Origin: Culex pipiens pallens
Lineage: Eukaryota > Arthropoda > Insecta > Diptera > Culicidae
Direction: 5' to 3'
NCBI RefSeq assembly: GCF_016801865.2
Contig: NC_068937.1
Location: forward strand, 130,237,279-130,301,278
DNA: 64,000 nucleotides
Part shown: piece after piece, positions 21,434 to 31,790 of the stretch
Position numbering within the stretch: the first letter of the stretch is position 1
Layout: every line of letters begins with the position of its first letter
Notes under the pieces: model-generated
Told to the model about the DNA's origin: nothing
Database searches by the model: none
The model's input: the letters and a program-made list of their open reading frames with translations, nothing else
Made by a program: the position numbers and the translations under genes

Positions 21434-22558
21434 GGATGTAACAAAAATGACTTTTTGGCGGGCATTCAGGGGTTTGTTCCGGTGGGTATACTGAGCCCAA
21501 ATCCCAAATATGAGCTTGATTGAACGTAACAGGAGCTGGCGCTCCGCTCTTCAATTTTAAATGGGATTTAACCCGTAAAATAAGATTTTTTCAAAATGTC
21601 ACTTTTTGAGGCTTTTTGGCCACTGAAGCGTTTATTTTCAACATCATTGGCGTGTAGGCCAGATCATTGCGCATATTTTGGTATATATAACATTGATGTT
21701 TGGAGTACCCTGGAGCTGTGTACAGACCTTCAAAGTTTGGCCTTTTTTCGAAAAATTGACCCCAGCAAAATCAAATGGCGTCTAGGGCGTCACGAGGTGC
21801 GACCAGGGATGGAATAATCGCAAAAAAATCATTTTCGCTTGCGAACATTCTGCACCCGCGAAAGAGAGAGGAGGCAAATCACGCAAAAGAAAATCGCTCT
21901 CGAACTTCTCCAAAAAATCAATCTGCTGATAATTTTTTGTGAATTTCCTTCTCAGCACCACTTTAAAATATTTATTTCACTTTGTTTACACACATCGCCC
22001 ATCTACAAAATGTGACAGGTCATTTTCGACGTGTGACGTTACACTTGCAAGTGAAGTAGTGAAAAAGATGTTCCGCCGAATAATCAAGAAGATTTTTTTT
22101 TAGATTCCTTTTACCGATCTTTCGTGCGCGAGAGAGGAGAGCAATGCTCCCTTCGGATTTTTCTCTTGATGAACGTCCAATGATTTTCTTTTGATGATGA
22201 TTATTCCATCGCTGGGTGCGACACATATTTTTTTTGCCGGGGACGATTTTTCGAAAAAAATGCCAAACTTTGAAGGTCTGTACCGAGCTCCAGGGTGCTC
22301 CAAACTTCAATGTTATATATACCAAAAGATGCGCAAGGATCTGGACTACACCCCAGTGATGTTTTTGGTGGCCAAAATGCCTCAAAAGTAGACATTTTTG
22401 AAAAAAAGTATTTTTACGGGTTAGATCCCATTTAAAATTGAAGGGCGGAGCGCCAGCTCCTGTTACATCCAATCAAGCTCATAATTGGGATTTGGGCTCA
22501 GTATACCCACCGGAACAAACCCTTGAATGCCCGCCAAAAAGTCAATTTTGTTACACTC
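21434..22558. mobile_element. 1.1-kb long-TIR element, TGTAACA ends
   Basis: Inverted arms of about 390 bp, 21434-21835 and about 22150-22558, include TTTTTGGCGGGCATTCA, GTTCCGGTGGGTATAC and GGAGCTGGCGCTCCG. A 300-bp unlike core lies between them. TA at 21432-21433 and 22559-22560 could be the duplication. Opposed open frames in the arms are a consequence of the inverted repeat, not genes. Confidence 0.82.
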
Positions 22559-22871
22559 TATTCAATACCCTTTAAATACAGAATGTCAAATTAAACGATA
22601 ACCAAATGAAAAACAAACATTTCACACCATTCATTTCAGCAACATTAAATAACGCCTCGGGAAATGCTATGAATTCAAAGCCAACAGGTAGGAGTAATTT
22701 ACATTTAATGCTCAAATAAAACCTTGTTCCCAGAATATTTCAGTTAATGCTTCAATTTGGCCTGGGCTCAAATTGGCACACGGCACATCATCATAATTAA
22801 ATCATAACGCACCATTCAAGGTGAACCAGGTTTGGAATTATATTTTTTTTGTGGAATATCAAAGTTATAAG
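22559..22871. other. AT-rich spacer
   Basis: Non-repeated DNA without signals, ending at the next CACAGAAAA element. Confidence 0.45.
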
Positions 22872-22873
22872 TG

Positions 22874-23575
22874 CACAGAAAAAAAAAAATAGTAATATTA
22901 GGAAATCGACGTCGTCGTGCTATTTGGTCGCAACCGCCATTTCGACGTTCCTTGAAAAACGCGTTTCAATGTTTGACCTTGAATAAACAAAAACTAGAAC
23001 ACGCAATGTAAACAATAACAAACACGTTTTGTTTGGCTGACCATTATGTGTATTGTCTCGAAGTTTGGTTGAAGTTGGTTGCTGGAGTCCTGAGTTATAA
23101 TTACAAATGTTTACGGTAGTCTAACTTGTACGTGCGTCAAACGCGTTCTGACCAGAAATCCCTTTGGCCAGTTGTCGCACTTACATCAATTTTCAGGGAG
23201 TGACAAGATAGCACGACAAGATTGAAACTACTTTCATATGTACTGTGACAAAAATGCACGGAGTTTTTCGGATTTCGTTGAATATCTCAGGTTTGAATCG
23301 AATTTTGGGGGTCTGTGAAGGTCAAAAGGTGAGGCATTGTTAGCTGCACAAAATGGCGTTCCCAACTCAATTTGGCCCAAATGCACGTGCGACAAAATGG
23401 TTAACAGCTTTGGTGTGAAAAAAAAAGATTGATTTTACATCAGGCTTTGGTGAATATTCATCAGGTTCACATTTTAACACATTTTTTAGGTTATATTACT
23501 CAAAAAAGGGGTAATATTCAACCAACCAAATTTTCAACCTTCCAAAATTCATTTTTTTTTCTGTGTGGCGTCGTC
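22874..23575. mobile_element. CACAGAAAA MITE interrupted by another element
   Basis: The left end CACAGAAAAAA followed by AGTAATATTA and the right end AACCTTCCAAAATT ... TTCTGTG match the MITE at 2750-2969. TG flanks both sides where TA would be expected. Its middle is displaced by the insertion at about 22904-23403. Confidence 0.7.
22904..23403 (+). mobile_element. CGTGCTATYTKGTCGCA element, diverged copy
   Basis: Collinear with 24705-25186 over nearly 500 bp, sharing AACACGCAATGTAAACAATA, AAGTTTGGTTGAA and AAGGTCAAAAGGTGAGGCATT. Its ends have drifted (TGCTATTTGGTCGCA, GTGCGACAAAAT). Non-coding. Confidence 0.75.
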
Positions 23576-24641
23576 GCATAAATGGTTAATTATTTGATTT
23601 AATTAAATTTTGATTCGTATATGATTGATAATTAATTTATACTAAGTAATTTATAAACTACCATTTTTGTTACATTAAAAAAACATTCCCTTCAAAAATT
23701 CAAATACATATTTGAGAACTACCCAAATAGGCTCAACGTAACCATAACAGTTACAAAAGAAAACGCTCAATTTATGAGCAATTTGAAGAGCACATTTCCG
23801 TGTCTAGACTAAACCTTTCAGGAAACGTACCCGGTTGCGTCACGCTAAAGCAGCATTAATCAGAACCGGAACATACGGCGAAGGACCGTTTCGGTGACTA
23901 ATTAGGCGAAAACATGAACCCGCTTAGTGGCTTCGGTAAGGTTATGTTAGAGAGATGCTAAGTGAGAAACCTCTTTTTCTTTTATTTTTTAAAGCTGATC
24001 TTATATATGTTCTAGTCTTGTATGATTTGATTGCAGAATAAAATCTGATTGAATTTTTGAACTTTTCTTAACCAAAAGTTAAACTGTGAGAAAAGGCATA
24101 TTCCATTACAATTGACCCCTATCAGTTGACATTAAAAGTGTCCCATATCCCGTGTCAACAAAGCCAACTGACACAATGCCCTAAACCTAACCTCAACCTT
24201 TTAACCGACTCACACACTCTTCCTCCCTCTCTTCCACATTCACTCCTCTCTCGCACATTTTTTTCAATTATACCCTCAACTAGCCAAAACACACACACAC
24301 ACACACATGCTCACTCCCTCACTCAACCGTCAGACTCCCGACTTATTGCCCTTGACATGTGGGTTATATTGGCTAATTGAATGTAATTAAAGTCACTGCG
24401 CTCTGTGTGTGTGAGTGTGCAGCGGTTGAGCGAGACAAAGAGTGTCAGAGACGAGGAGAGCCACATTCCACACCCGCAATCCATCTCTGTCTCTTTTGTG
24501 TGTGAGATATTCTTTTCGGGACACAAAAGATGACTTGAGGGTAAAGTGAGAGGGGGGAGCTCCGGAAAGTAGTGTGACGGAAAGAAAACGACCACTTATC
24601 TTGTAGCACACGATGTCAAACATTGCATTGCGGGTCATTTT

Positions 24642-24675
<34 letters not shown>

Positions 24676-24694
24676 TTTAAGATTTGAGGATATT
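23576..24694. other. Unique DNA with AC/GT microsatellites
   Basis: No shared repeats apart from (AC)n at 24289-24307 and (GT)n at 24643-24674, which flank a pyrimidine-rich stretch. Overlapping open frames on both strands at 24.1-24.8 kb contain translated microsatellite (THTHTH) and are not genes. Confidence 0.4.
24643..24674. repeat. (GT)n microsatellite
   Basis: About 16 uninterrupted GT dinucleotides. Confidence 0.95.
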
Positions 24695-24704
24695 TCGACG
24701 TTGT

Positions 24705-25186
24705 CGTGCTATCTTGTCGCACGTCGCTTTTTGACGTTCCGAGAAAAACGCGTTTTAATGTTTGACAAACAAAAACTAGAGCACGCGATGTAAACAATAA
24801 CAAACATGTTTTGTTTGGTTGACTATTCTGTGCATTTTTCCGAAGTTTGGTTGAATTTGGTTGCCGGAGTCTCGAGTTATAATTAAAAACGTCAGCGGTA
24901 GTTGGGCTTGTACGTGTGTCAAACGCGTTCTAACCTTAAATCCTTTTCACCAGTTGTCGCACTTAGAGAAATTTTCAGGGTGTGTCGAGATAGCACGACA
25001 AGATTGAAACTTCTTTCTTTAAAAAGTGACAACAATGCACGGTTTTTTCGGTTTTTATTGAATATCTCAGAATTGAAAACGATTTTTGGGAATCTGTGAA
25101 GGTCAAAAGGTGAGGCATTGTGAGCTGCACAAAATGGCGTTATTAACTCAAATTGTCCCAAAATATACGTGTGACAAGATAGCACG
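24705..25186 (+). mobile_element. CGTGCTATCTTGTCGCAC element, intact ends
   Basis: Terminal inverted repeats CGTGCTATCTTGTCGCACG and CGTGTGACAAGATAGCACG. An internal GATAGCACGACAAGATT at about 24990 repeats the end motif. It is 482 bp. The only frames are short and opposed. Diverged copy at 22904-23403. No target duplication could be settled. Confidence 0.8.
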
Positions 25187-26007
25187 AAAATGAAGAATTA
25201 TCTAAATGGAATAGAGCTGCTGGTTATGGAAATATGAAATTTTAGAAAACATTGTTTCTGAAACGAAAAAAAAAGTTAATCTTGTAAAATTTAGGTCAGA
25301 AGTTGCTAAAAAAAGACACCAGGAAGTTCTCTTGAAGAAGTCCCTTTGTCAGGAAATTACAGACCACAGATGACCTCCTTATTACGTTCACATCCAATCC
25401 AGCTCTCTCCAGAAGCTGACCGAAAGAGTCCTAGGACGTGGTTTGTCACACGACGAACATTTTTACGCTTCTCGCAAGCGGTTAGCAAAGTGGTCCTCCC
25501 TCGGGATGCACTTGCGAGAGGAAAAATTCATTATCATAATCTTCTTAGGATCAAAACTTTTCCAATATCCGGTGCAAGCAGTCAGCCAAGCCAAAGGGTT
25601 GGCCGGGGAGGGGAAAAATCCGATTACTTGCAACCGAAAACTCGATACTTGAGTACCCCACCACCCACTGCCAACTTTTGCCCTCTTCTGGCAACGCTGC
25701 ACAGCACTAGTCACTTTGCCTTAGTTGTTGATCTTAATCCCAATATCCTTCCCATCACGATGGGGGACAAGTCACCGCATTTTCATCTAGAAACACAACT
25801 TGCACGTCTTCGCACCCGATCCGACCCACAGCAACGACATCGACAACAACTTGATGACAATCGGATGAGCTGATACTTTATCTTGGATGAGAAATTGGTT
25901 CCTAAGAAATCGCTCAATTATCACTGAGTGAAACTAAGGAGTTTGTAATGCAATTATCAGTCATCAGTCCTCAGTCATCAGTCATCAATCATCAGTCATC
26001 AGTTAGT
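25187..26007. other. Unique DNA ending in a small tandem repeat
   Basis: 25.33-25.87 kb is GC-richer and contains a 175-codon open frame on the + strand. It has no recognised domain and an antisense frame overlaps it, so I do not call a gene. A TCATCAG-type tandem follows. Confidence 0.35.
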
Positions 26008-26010
26008 CAG
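25957..26010. repeat. (TCATCAG)n short tandem repeat
   Basis: About seven imperfect 7-bp units next to the left end of the foldback element. Confidence 0.8.
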
Positions 26011-27258
26011 TGATTAAGAGACGTGTTTTCAGCACTCAAACGAATTCAACGTGTAGTTTTAAACTGAAATTCAAAGCAAATTATGTCAGGTGAAGGACGT
26101 AGGGGAAATATACCCATTTTAGGCCTAATAAGCGGTCGTGTTTGCATTTTGCTGGATAATCTGGAGTGTTCCTTGAAATTTACTAAAACCAAATACACCA
26201 ACGAGTAGAGCAACTTTTTGTGAACATTTCTGTTTATTTTCACTTTATTAAAAGTTATGCAATTCCTTTTACAAGCATTTAAAAAAAATATTTCCCAAAT
26301 GCATTCTAATCAGTCGAGTGCATTGGGCCACGCCCATTTTCCTATTTTCAGCTTAGTTCTTTTTTTTCTTCCAGCGCTCTTTTGGGTCTGCTTAGTGCTG
26401 CCAAAATTGATGAAATTTTAAGCGAACACTCACGAAAAGTAGCATTTATAGAGAAATTTCCTGGCATTACTGGCTCACTCTAACAGGCGCTGCTGGTGGT
26501 GGTGGTAACCGGCCTTTGTTCTTTATTTGCCTTCGCTTCTCGCTCGGTTTTCTTCAGCCTTCGATTGGAATGGGTCGTCAAAATTCAAACGTCAAAAGAC
26601 TTGGCGCGTTTGTTTTTTTGATGGCGCTTGCTAATTATTTACATGTTTCGGGATTATTTTTCAAGTGAGTGACTAACTAATGTTCAAAAGAACATGTTGC
26701 CGGTAGTTGGAAGCAATTTTATATCTTAAGCGCTTTGAAATCGTTAGCGCAAGTGAAAAGATATTGTTGGCGGCTTTCGTAAAGCAGTTAACATCTCATC
26801 TTGCGTGTGGATGTGTGTGCCACCAAAATGATGAGAAATGGTTTCGCAAAATAGAAAATATGATCATGAAAGCAATAAATTTGATCTTTTTGGCCCGTAA
26901 AATGGCATAAATTTGCGTGTTTACTTGAGGCGGTGCTGTTGCTGGTTAGTTTATAGCCTAAAATCATGTTTTTGGAGCTTTAACCGAGCATCAAACTTTT
27001 CATATGACGAAGATAGGTGTTTGATTAGAAAGGGTAAATTTCCCCTATTAGATTATGACAAACAAACAAACAAACTTGCACTTTTTCATGTTTGACAATT
27101 TGCCAAACTCGCAAACAAGGCAAAATATATGCAGGTTAACGTTTGTTTGTTTGCCGTAGTCTAATACGTCCTTAACCTGACGTAAATTGCTTTGAATTTC
27201 AGTTTAAAAATACAAGTTGAATATATTTGAGTGCTGAAAAATCGTCTCTTTATCACTG
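26008..27258. mobile_element. Foldback element split by a nested insertion
   Basis: The left arm CAGTGATTAAGAGACG, CAGCACTCAAACG and AAACTGAAATTCAAAGC is mirrored at 27110-27258. The left arm resumes after the nested element at 27048, with TTAGATTATGACAAACAAAC matching the reverse of the right arm. Removing the insertion gives a foldback of about 300 bp centred near 27107. Confidence 0.8.
26102..27045. mobile_element. GGGGAAATWTACCC element with TA duplication
   Basis: Ends GGGGAAATATACCC and GGGTAAATTTCCCC are flanked by TA (26100-26101, 27046-27047). The mirrored arm of the host foldback shows the empty site (GACGTATTAGA). The interior is mostly unique, with a GGTGGTGGTGG run near 26500. 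The longest frame is 67 codons with no recognised domain. Its GGGGAAA start recalls the element at 7131-8316. Confidence 0.82.
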
Positions 27259-27260
27259 CT

Positions 27261-27722
27261 TCATCGTAGACGTTAGTTATCTCGAAAACGGAAATAGTAG
27301 TTTATGCAACAAGTTGCAAAAAGAGGATTTTTCAGCACGAGTCGTACATTTATCCAACGAGGTTCACCGAGTTGGATAAATACGAAGAGTGCTGAAAAAA
27401 TCAAGTTTTGCAACGAGTTCCATACAACATTTTTTGCAATTTCGAAAAACACCCATTGAGTGAAATTTTAAGTTGAATTTTCATGTATTTTGTCAATGAA
27501 TCGTTTAAATCAAAAAAATGTTGAAAAGAGTTACTTTTCGAAACAAGTGCTGAAAAGTTCAACTTTTCAGCACCCATTTCAGTGCTGAAAAGTAGAACTT
27601 TTCAGCATTTATTTTGAAAAGTGTTGCTATTCGATTCTGTTATTTTTGGTACAGAAAAGTAGGCTATTTCGTCGTTCAAGAATGACAGGAAAAGTAAGTA
27701 GTTTCACGACGGAATTGCAAAA
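27261..27722 (+). mobile_element. GTCGTACATTTATCC repeat family, longest copy
   Basis: Shared with 33583-33978 and, in reverse with an internal deletion, with 51594-51760. It has a hairpin TTATCCAACGAGG...GAGTTGGATAA at about 27352-27380 and repeated AAAGTNGAACTTTTCAGCA motifs at 27545-27610. No terminal repeat settled. Non-coding. Confidence 0.65.
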
Positions 27723-28745
27723 AAAAACTTTTAAAAACAATAACACATACACACTGATTCGCAATCGCAATCAGGTAATGAAAACTGTTATAGTTTTCTG
27801 GCCTCGTTGTTGATGATGTGGTCGTTGTATACTGGAAAAGCATAATTGAAAAAAAAGAAACTTGACATACGAGATTTTTCATCTTTTACAGTTATGTTTA
27901 AACGGAGTTGTCTCTATTTCTAATTTTCCGAATCCCCTTTTTTTCTTGTATGGTTTCGAGCTGAATAAAAGTCTAATATTTCTCAGAATTAAATATTCTT
28001 CCCGTAATTTCTACTCTTACCCTCTACTGGGGGAAAACTCCTGTTGCTGCGGTCGAGAAAAACGAAACTCGTCGTCGTCGATCTGGTTTCGCTTCGCGCT
28101 CGCACCACAGCAAACTTTATTCCCGTATACATTATGGTCCCGGCAACCGTAAGCCAAATGAGGTTCGCGCTGGGTGCTTTCCACCTGATGATGGGGGTGT
28201 AGCGTAAGTACAAAAAAATATCAGGTTCGTGCACTTTTCCAGCGTTGCATGCGTCAGCGAAGCTGATTACTGTTGGGTGAGCAAAGCTTCTTTTTTCAAT
28301 CCGCTGATGCGGGATGGAAATTATGAGTTTGCTAAATGTTGTTAATTGAGTGGTATTTAAAAAAAATGCATATAAAACTTTGTTGCATAGTTTCTAGAGC
28401 TAGATATCGATTAAACTCCAATTTGGGATTTCCTAGAACTAATCAGTGGCCTTGCCAGTATCAACCCTATACCCCAGGTTCTACCTTAACCCACTGTCCA
28501 ATACCTTCCAATTAATCCAAAATTTATCTCACGTGCGTACATTTTACAGCCGATGGGAACATCGTCGTCGTCATCAATATTTCACGAGCGGATAGCTTGC
28601 ACGCCGATGGGAAACCATCAGCTAAGCGACCTTTTTCTCGGTAACCACCCATCGGAAGTCTCCGGCGAGCGCAAATGGTTTGCTTAATTTAGTTGTGCAC
28701 TCTTCGGGATCGGAACGACCGTACGTTGGGGTGGATTTGGTTCAA
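27723..28745. other. Unique DNA, GC-richer from 28.0 kb
   Basis: No repeats in common with the rest of the window. CGTCGTCGTCG-type runs occur near 28069 and 28563. No gene recognised. Confidence 0.4.
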
Positions 28746-30657
28746 CATTTCCCTGAAACAGCAAAACAAAAATCTACTGAGACAAGATTTATACAAGAAT
28801 GGGACAAGGCTGAAACCAATCTGAGCCTAGAATGAGACAAGGTTGTCTCACGTCTGAGGAAAAATGACACAAGAAAAAATGACACAGAATGAGACAAGGC
28901 GGCAACAAAACTGAGACTAGAATGTGACAAGGATGAGAAAAGACTTAACCAGACTGAGACGAAACTGAGACAAGAAAGTTTCAAAATTGAGAAAAGGCAA
29001 ACGAATCCAAACTTAACCAGAAATAAAAAAACTGAGACAACTCCAAAGCCAGAATTAAACATAGCAGATATAATACTGAGCCTAGAATGAGACAGAACTG
29101 AGACAAGACCAGAATGAGACAATCCAGCAACAAAACTGAAACTAGAATGTGACAAGACTGAGATAAAACTTAGCTAGACTGAGACGAAACTGAGACAAAA
29201 ATGATGTAAGAATGAGACAAGGCAAGAATAAAAATGAGCATAGAATGAGACAAGTTGGACACATTACTAAGACAAAATTGCGTTCGATTAAGCTAAACAG
29301 AGCAAATATAATACAGAAACAGAGCAAATATAATACTGAACCTAGAATAAGACAAAATTGTCTCATGACTGAGAAAAATAGATACAAAACGGACAAACAG
29401 TCTCAACCAGAACGAGACAAAACTGAGACAAGACTACAGCCAGAATGAGACATTCCAGCAACAAAACTGAGACTAGAATGTGACAAGACTGAGAAAAGTC
29501 TTAACTAGACTGAGACGAAACTGAGACATGAATTATTCAAAAATAGGAAAAGGCAAAAATAAAACTGAGCATAGAATGAGACAAGATGGACTCATGACTG
29601 AGACAAAATTGGACTTAGACAAAATTGCGTTGGATTAAGCTAAACCAAACTGAGCCAGAAATAAAAAAAATAGTTTGAGACAAAACTGAGACAACTCCAA
29701 AGCCAGAATAAGACAGAGCAGATAAAATACTGAGCCTAGAATAAGACAAAATCGGGACAAGATTGTCTCATATCTGAGATAAAATGGATAAAAAGTCTCA
29801 ACTAGAACGAGACAAAACTGAGACAAGGCCAAAGCCTAAATGAGACAAGGCAGCAACAAAACTGAGACTAAAATGTGACAAGACTGAGAAAAGTTTTAAC
29901 TAGACTGAGACAAAAATGTTGCAAGAATGAGACAAGGTAAAAATAAAACTAACCATAGAATGAGACAAGATGGACTTGTGACTGAGACAAAAGTGGACTG
30001 AGACAAAATTGCGTTGGATTAAGCTTAACCAAACTGAGCCAGAAATAAAAAAAAGACTAAAATGGTTTGAGACAAAACTTTGTCAACTCCAAAGCCAGAA
30101 CGAGACAAGGCAGCAACAAAATTGCGTTAGATTGAAACAAAAATGATGAAAGATTGAGAAAAGGCATAAATAAAATTGATTGAGACAATACTAAAGCAAA
30201 TGTGAGTCAAAACTGACGCAAAAATAATAATTAAAAACTGAAAAAAATATTCCAAACTGAGACCAAAAAAAATCAAATTTGAGACAAAAATGGTAAGCCT
30301 GTGATGAAAAAGCGATAATGCTAGAATGAACATAGAATGAGACAAGTCCTATACAGGCTCATGACCGAGAAAAAATGAGACAATACGGAGACAAGACAGA
30401 AACAGATTGAGACTAAACTGACATAACTGAGAAAAAATAGAGAAAAAAAATAAGACAAGAATAAGATAGGTGAGACAAAATTAAGACAAGACTATACAAA
30501 AATGAGACTAGCTTGAGACAAGGCAAAGGTAAAACTGAACCAAGAGTGAGACAGGACTTGCGAGACAAAATGAGACAAAACTGATACAACAGAAAAAATA
30601 CTGAGACAATATTAACTCACAGCTGAGAAAAATCGAGTTATACTGAGATTGACTTAA

Positions 30658-31237
30658 GAGCAATTCCAGCTCAAATCAGGGGGGATGTCTGGGAAATCGA
30701 TTCCCACTATCAGTTTTTAAAAATTTTGACGTTTAGACCACTTTTCAAAAAAACAGTTTCAGTAAATGATTTTTGTATTTTTTTAGGAGAGACATACCAT
30801 CCTGCATTTTTCATCAGTCTTTTTGGTACATCTAAGGCTTTTTCCCCAAAAATTTTGAACAAAAAAAAAATCGTGACATAACTTTTAAATTTAAGTTTTA
30901 GACTTAAAAATCGAAAAATCTGACAGAAGTTGCTTGTATTTTTGTTTAAGTGTTTTTTTTTTCTGAAAGCCCGTCCAATTTCCTACAAGTTTGTCTTTGA
31001 CCACTTTTTGATAGGATGCAACGGCTTCGAGATACAGTAATTTTTAAATTACAAAATACAAAAATATTTAAATACCTTACGCCCTTCTCAAATGTCATTA
31101 TCAAGTGAAACTGGCTCCATATACACAAAAATGGCTTATATAGGCCTAGGATAACACGTCTACAAAGTTTCAATGAAATCGGAGAGGGTAGGGTACAAAA
31201 GTACCAGAAAAATTCCTGATTTGAGCTGGAATTGCTC
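30658..31237. mobile_element. TTAA-flanked element inserted in the satellite
   Basis: Perfect 23-bp terminal inverted repeats begin GAGCAATTCCAGCTCAAATC. TTAA flanks both sides (30654-30657, 31238-31241). The satellite resumes immediately outside. TTAA duplication indicates a piggyBac-type mechanism. The 580-bp interior has no transposase. Confidence 0.88.
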
Positions 31238-31315
31238 TTAAGCAACATTAATATAAAAGTCAGACAAAACCGATGCATTAATGAGAAAAGTCCGAAATAA
31301 AACTGAGCATAGAAT

Positions 31316-31645
31316 GAGACAAGACGAAGACAAGACGAAGACAAGAAGAAGACAAGATGAAGACAAGACAAAGACAAGACAAAGACAAGACAAAGACAAG
31401 ACGAAGACAAGACGAAGACAAGACGAAGACAAGACGAAGACAAGACGAAGACAAGACGAAGACAAGACGAAGACAAGACGAAGACAAGACGAAGACAAGA
31501 CGAAGACAAGACGAAGACAAGACGAAGACAAGACGAAGACAAGACGAAGACAAGACGAAGACAAGACGAAGACAAGACGAAGACAAGACGAAGACAAGAC
31601 GAAGACAAGACAAAGACAAGACGAAGACAAGACGAAGACCAGACA
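31316..31645. repeat. Homogenised 11-bp array, GACGAAGACAA
   Basis: About 30 units, nearly identical, with a few GACAAAGACAA, GAAGAAGACAA and GATGAAGACAA variants concentrated at the edges. 11 is not a multiple of three, so one repeat opens all frames with an 11-residue period (Lys/Thr/Arg/Gln/Asp on +). Confidence 0.95.
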
Positions 31646-31790
31646 AGACAAAACATAGGCATGTGTGAGACAAAACGGAGACAACATTGATGCAAGAATA
31701 AGACAAGACAGTACAAGACTGAGTCAAAATTTAACCAGAACTGATGCAAGACGCAAGAGACTGAGACCAGCTCAAGATGAGACAAACCAA

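Larger units (their letters stand above)
28750..31790. repeat. Degenerate GACTGAGACAA satellite
   Basis: Words ACTGAGACAA and AATGAGACAAG recur at about 11-bp or longer spacing for 2.4 kb, excluding the insertion at 30658-31237. A longer unit is superimposed: GCAACAAAA followed by a CTGAGACTA-like stretch recurs at 28902, 29127, 29458 and 29853, and GCAACAAAA without it at 30113, giving higher-order lengths of roughly 225-395 bp. It reads as long frames on the minus strand rich in Ser, Leu and Val, which are repeat artefacts. Confidence 0.85.

Noticed and set aside
25346..25873. 175-codon + frame
   Set aside because: No known domain, low-complexity tail, and an antisense frame overlaps it. 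A chance frame in a GC-richer block is more likely.
31316..31645. CRISPR-like regular repeat
   Set aside because: The units are contiguous with no unique spacers and the context is eukaryotic, so it is a minisatellite.
30946..31785. 279-codon minus-strand frame and overlapping 103-149-codon frames
   Set aside because: They run through the TTAA element into the 11-bp array. The regular SSCLRLVFVL and KTRRRQDEDKT strings are repeat translations.
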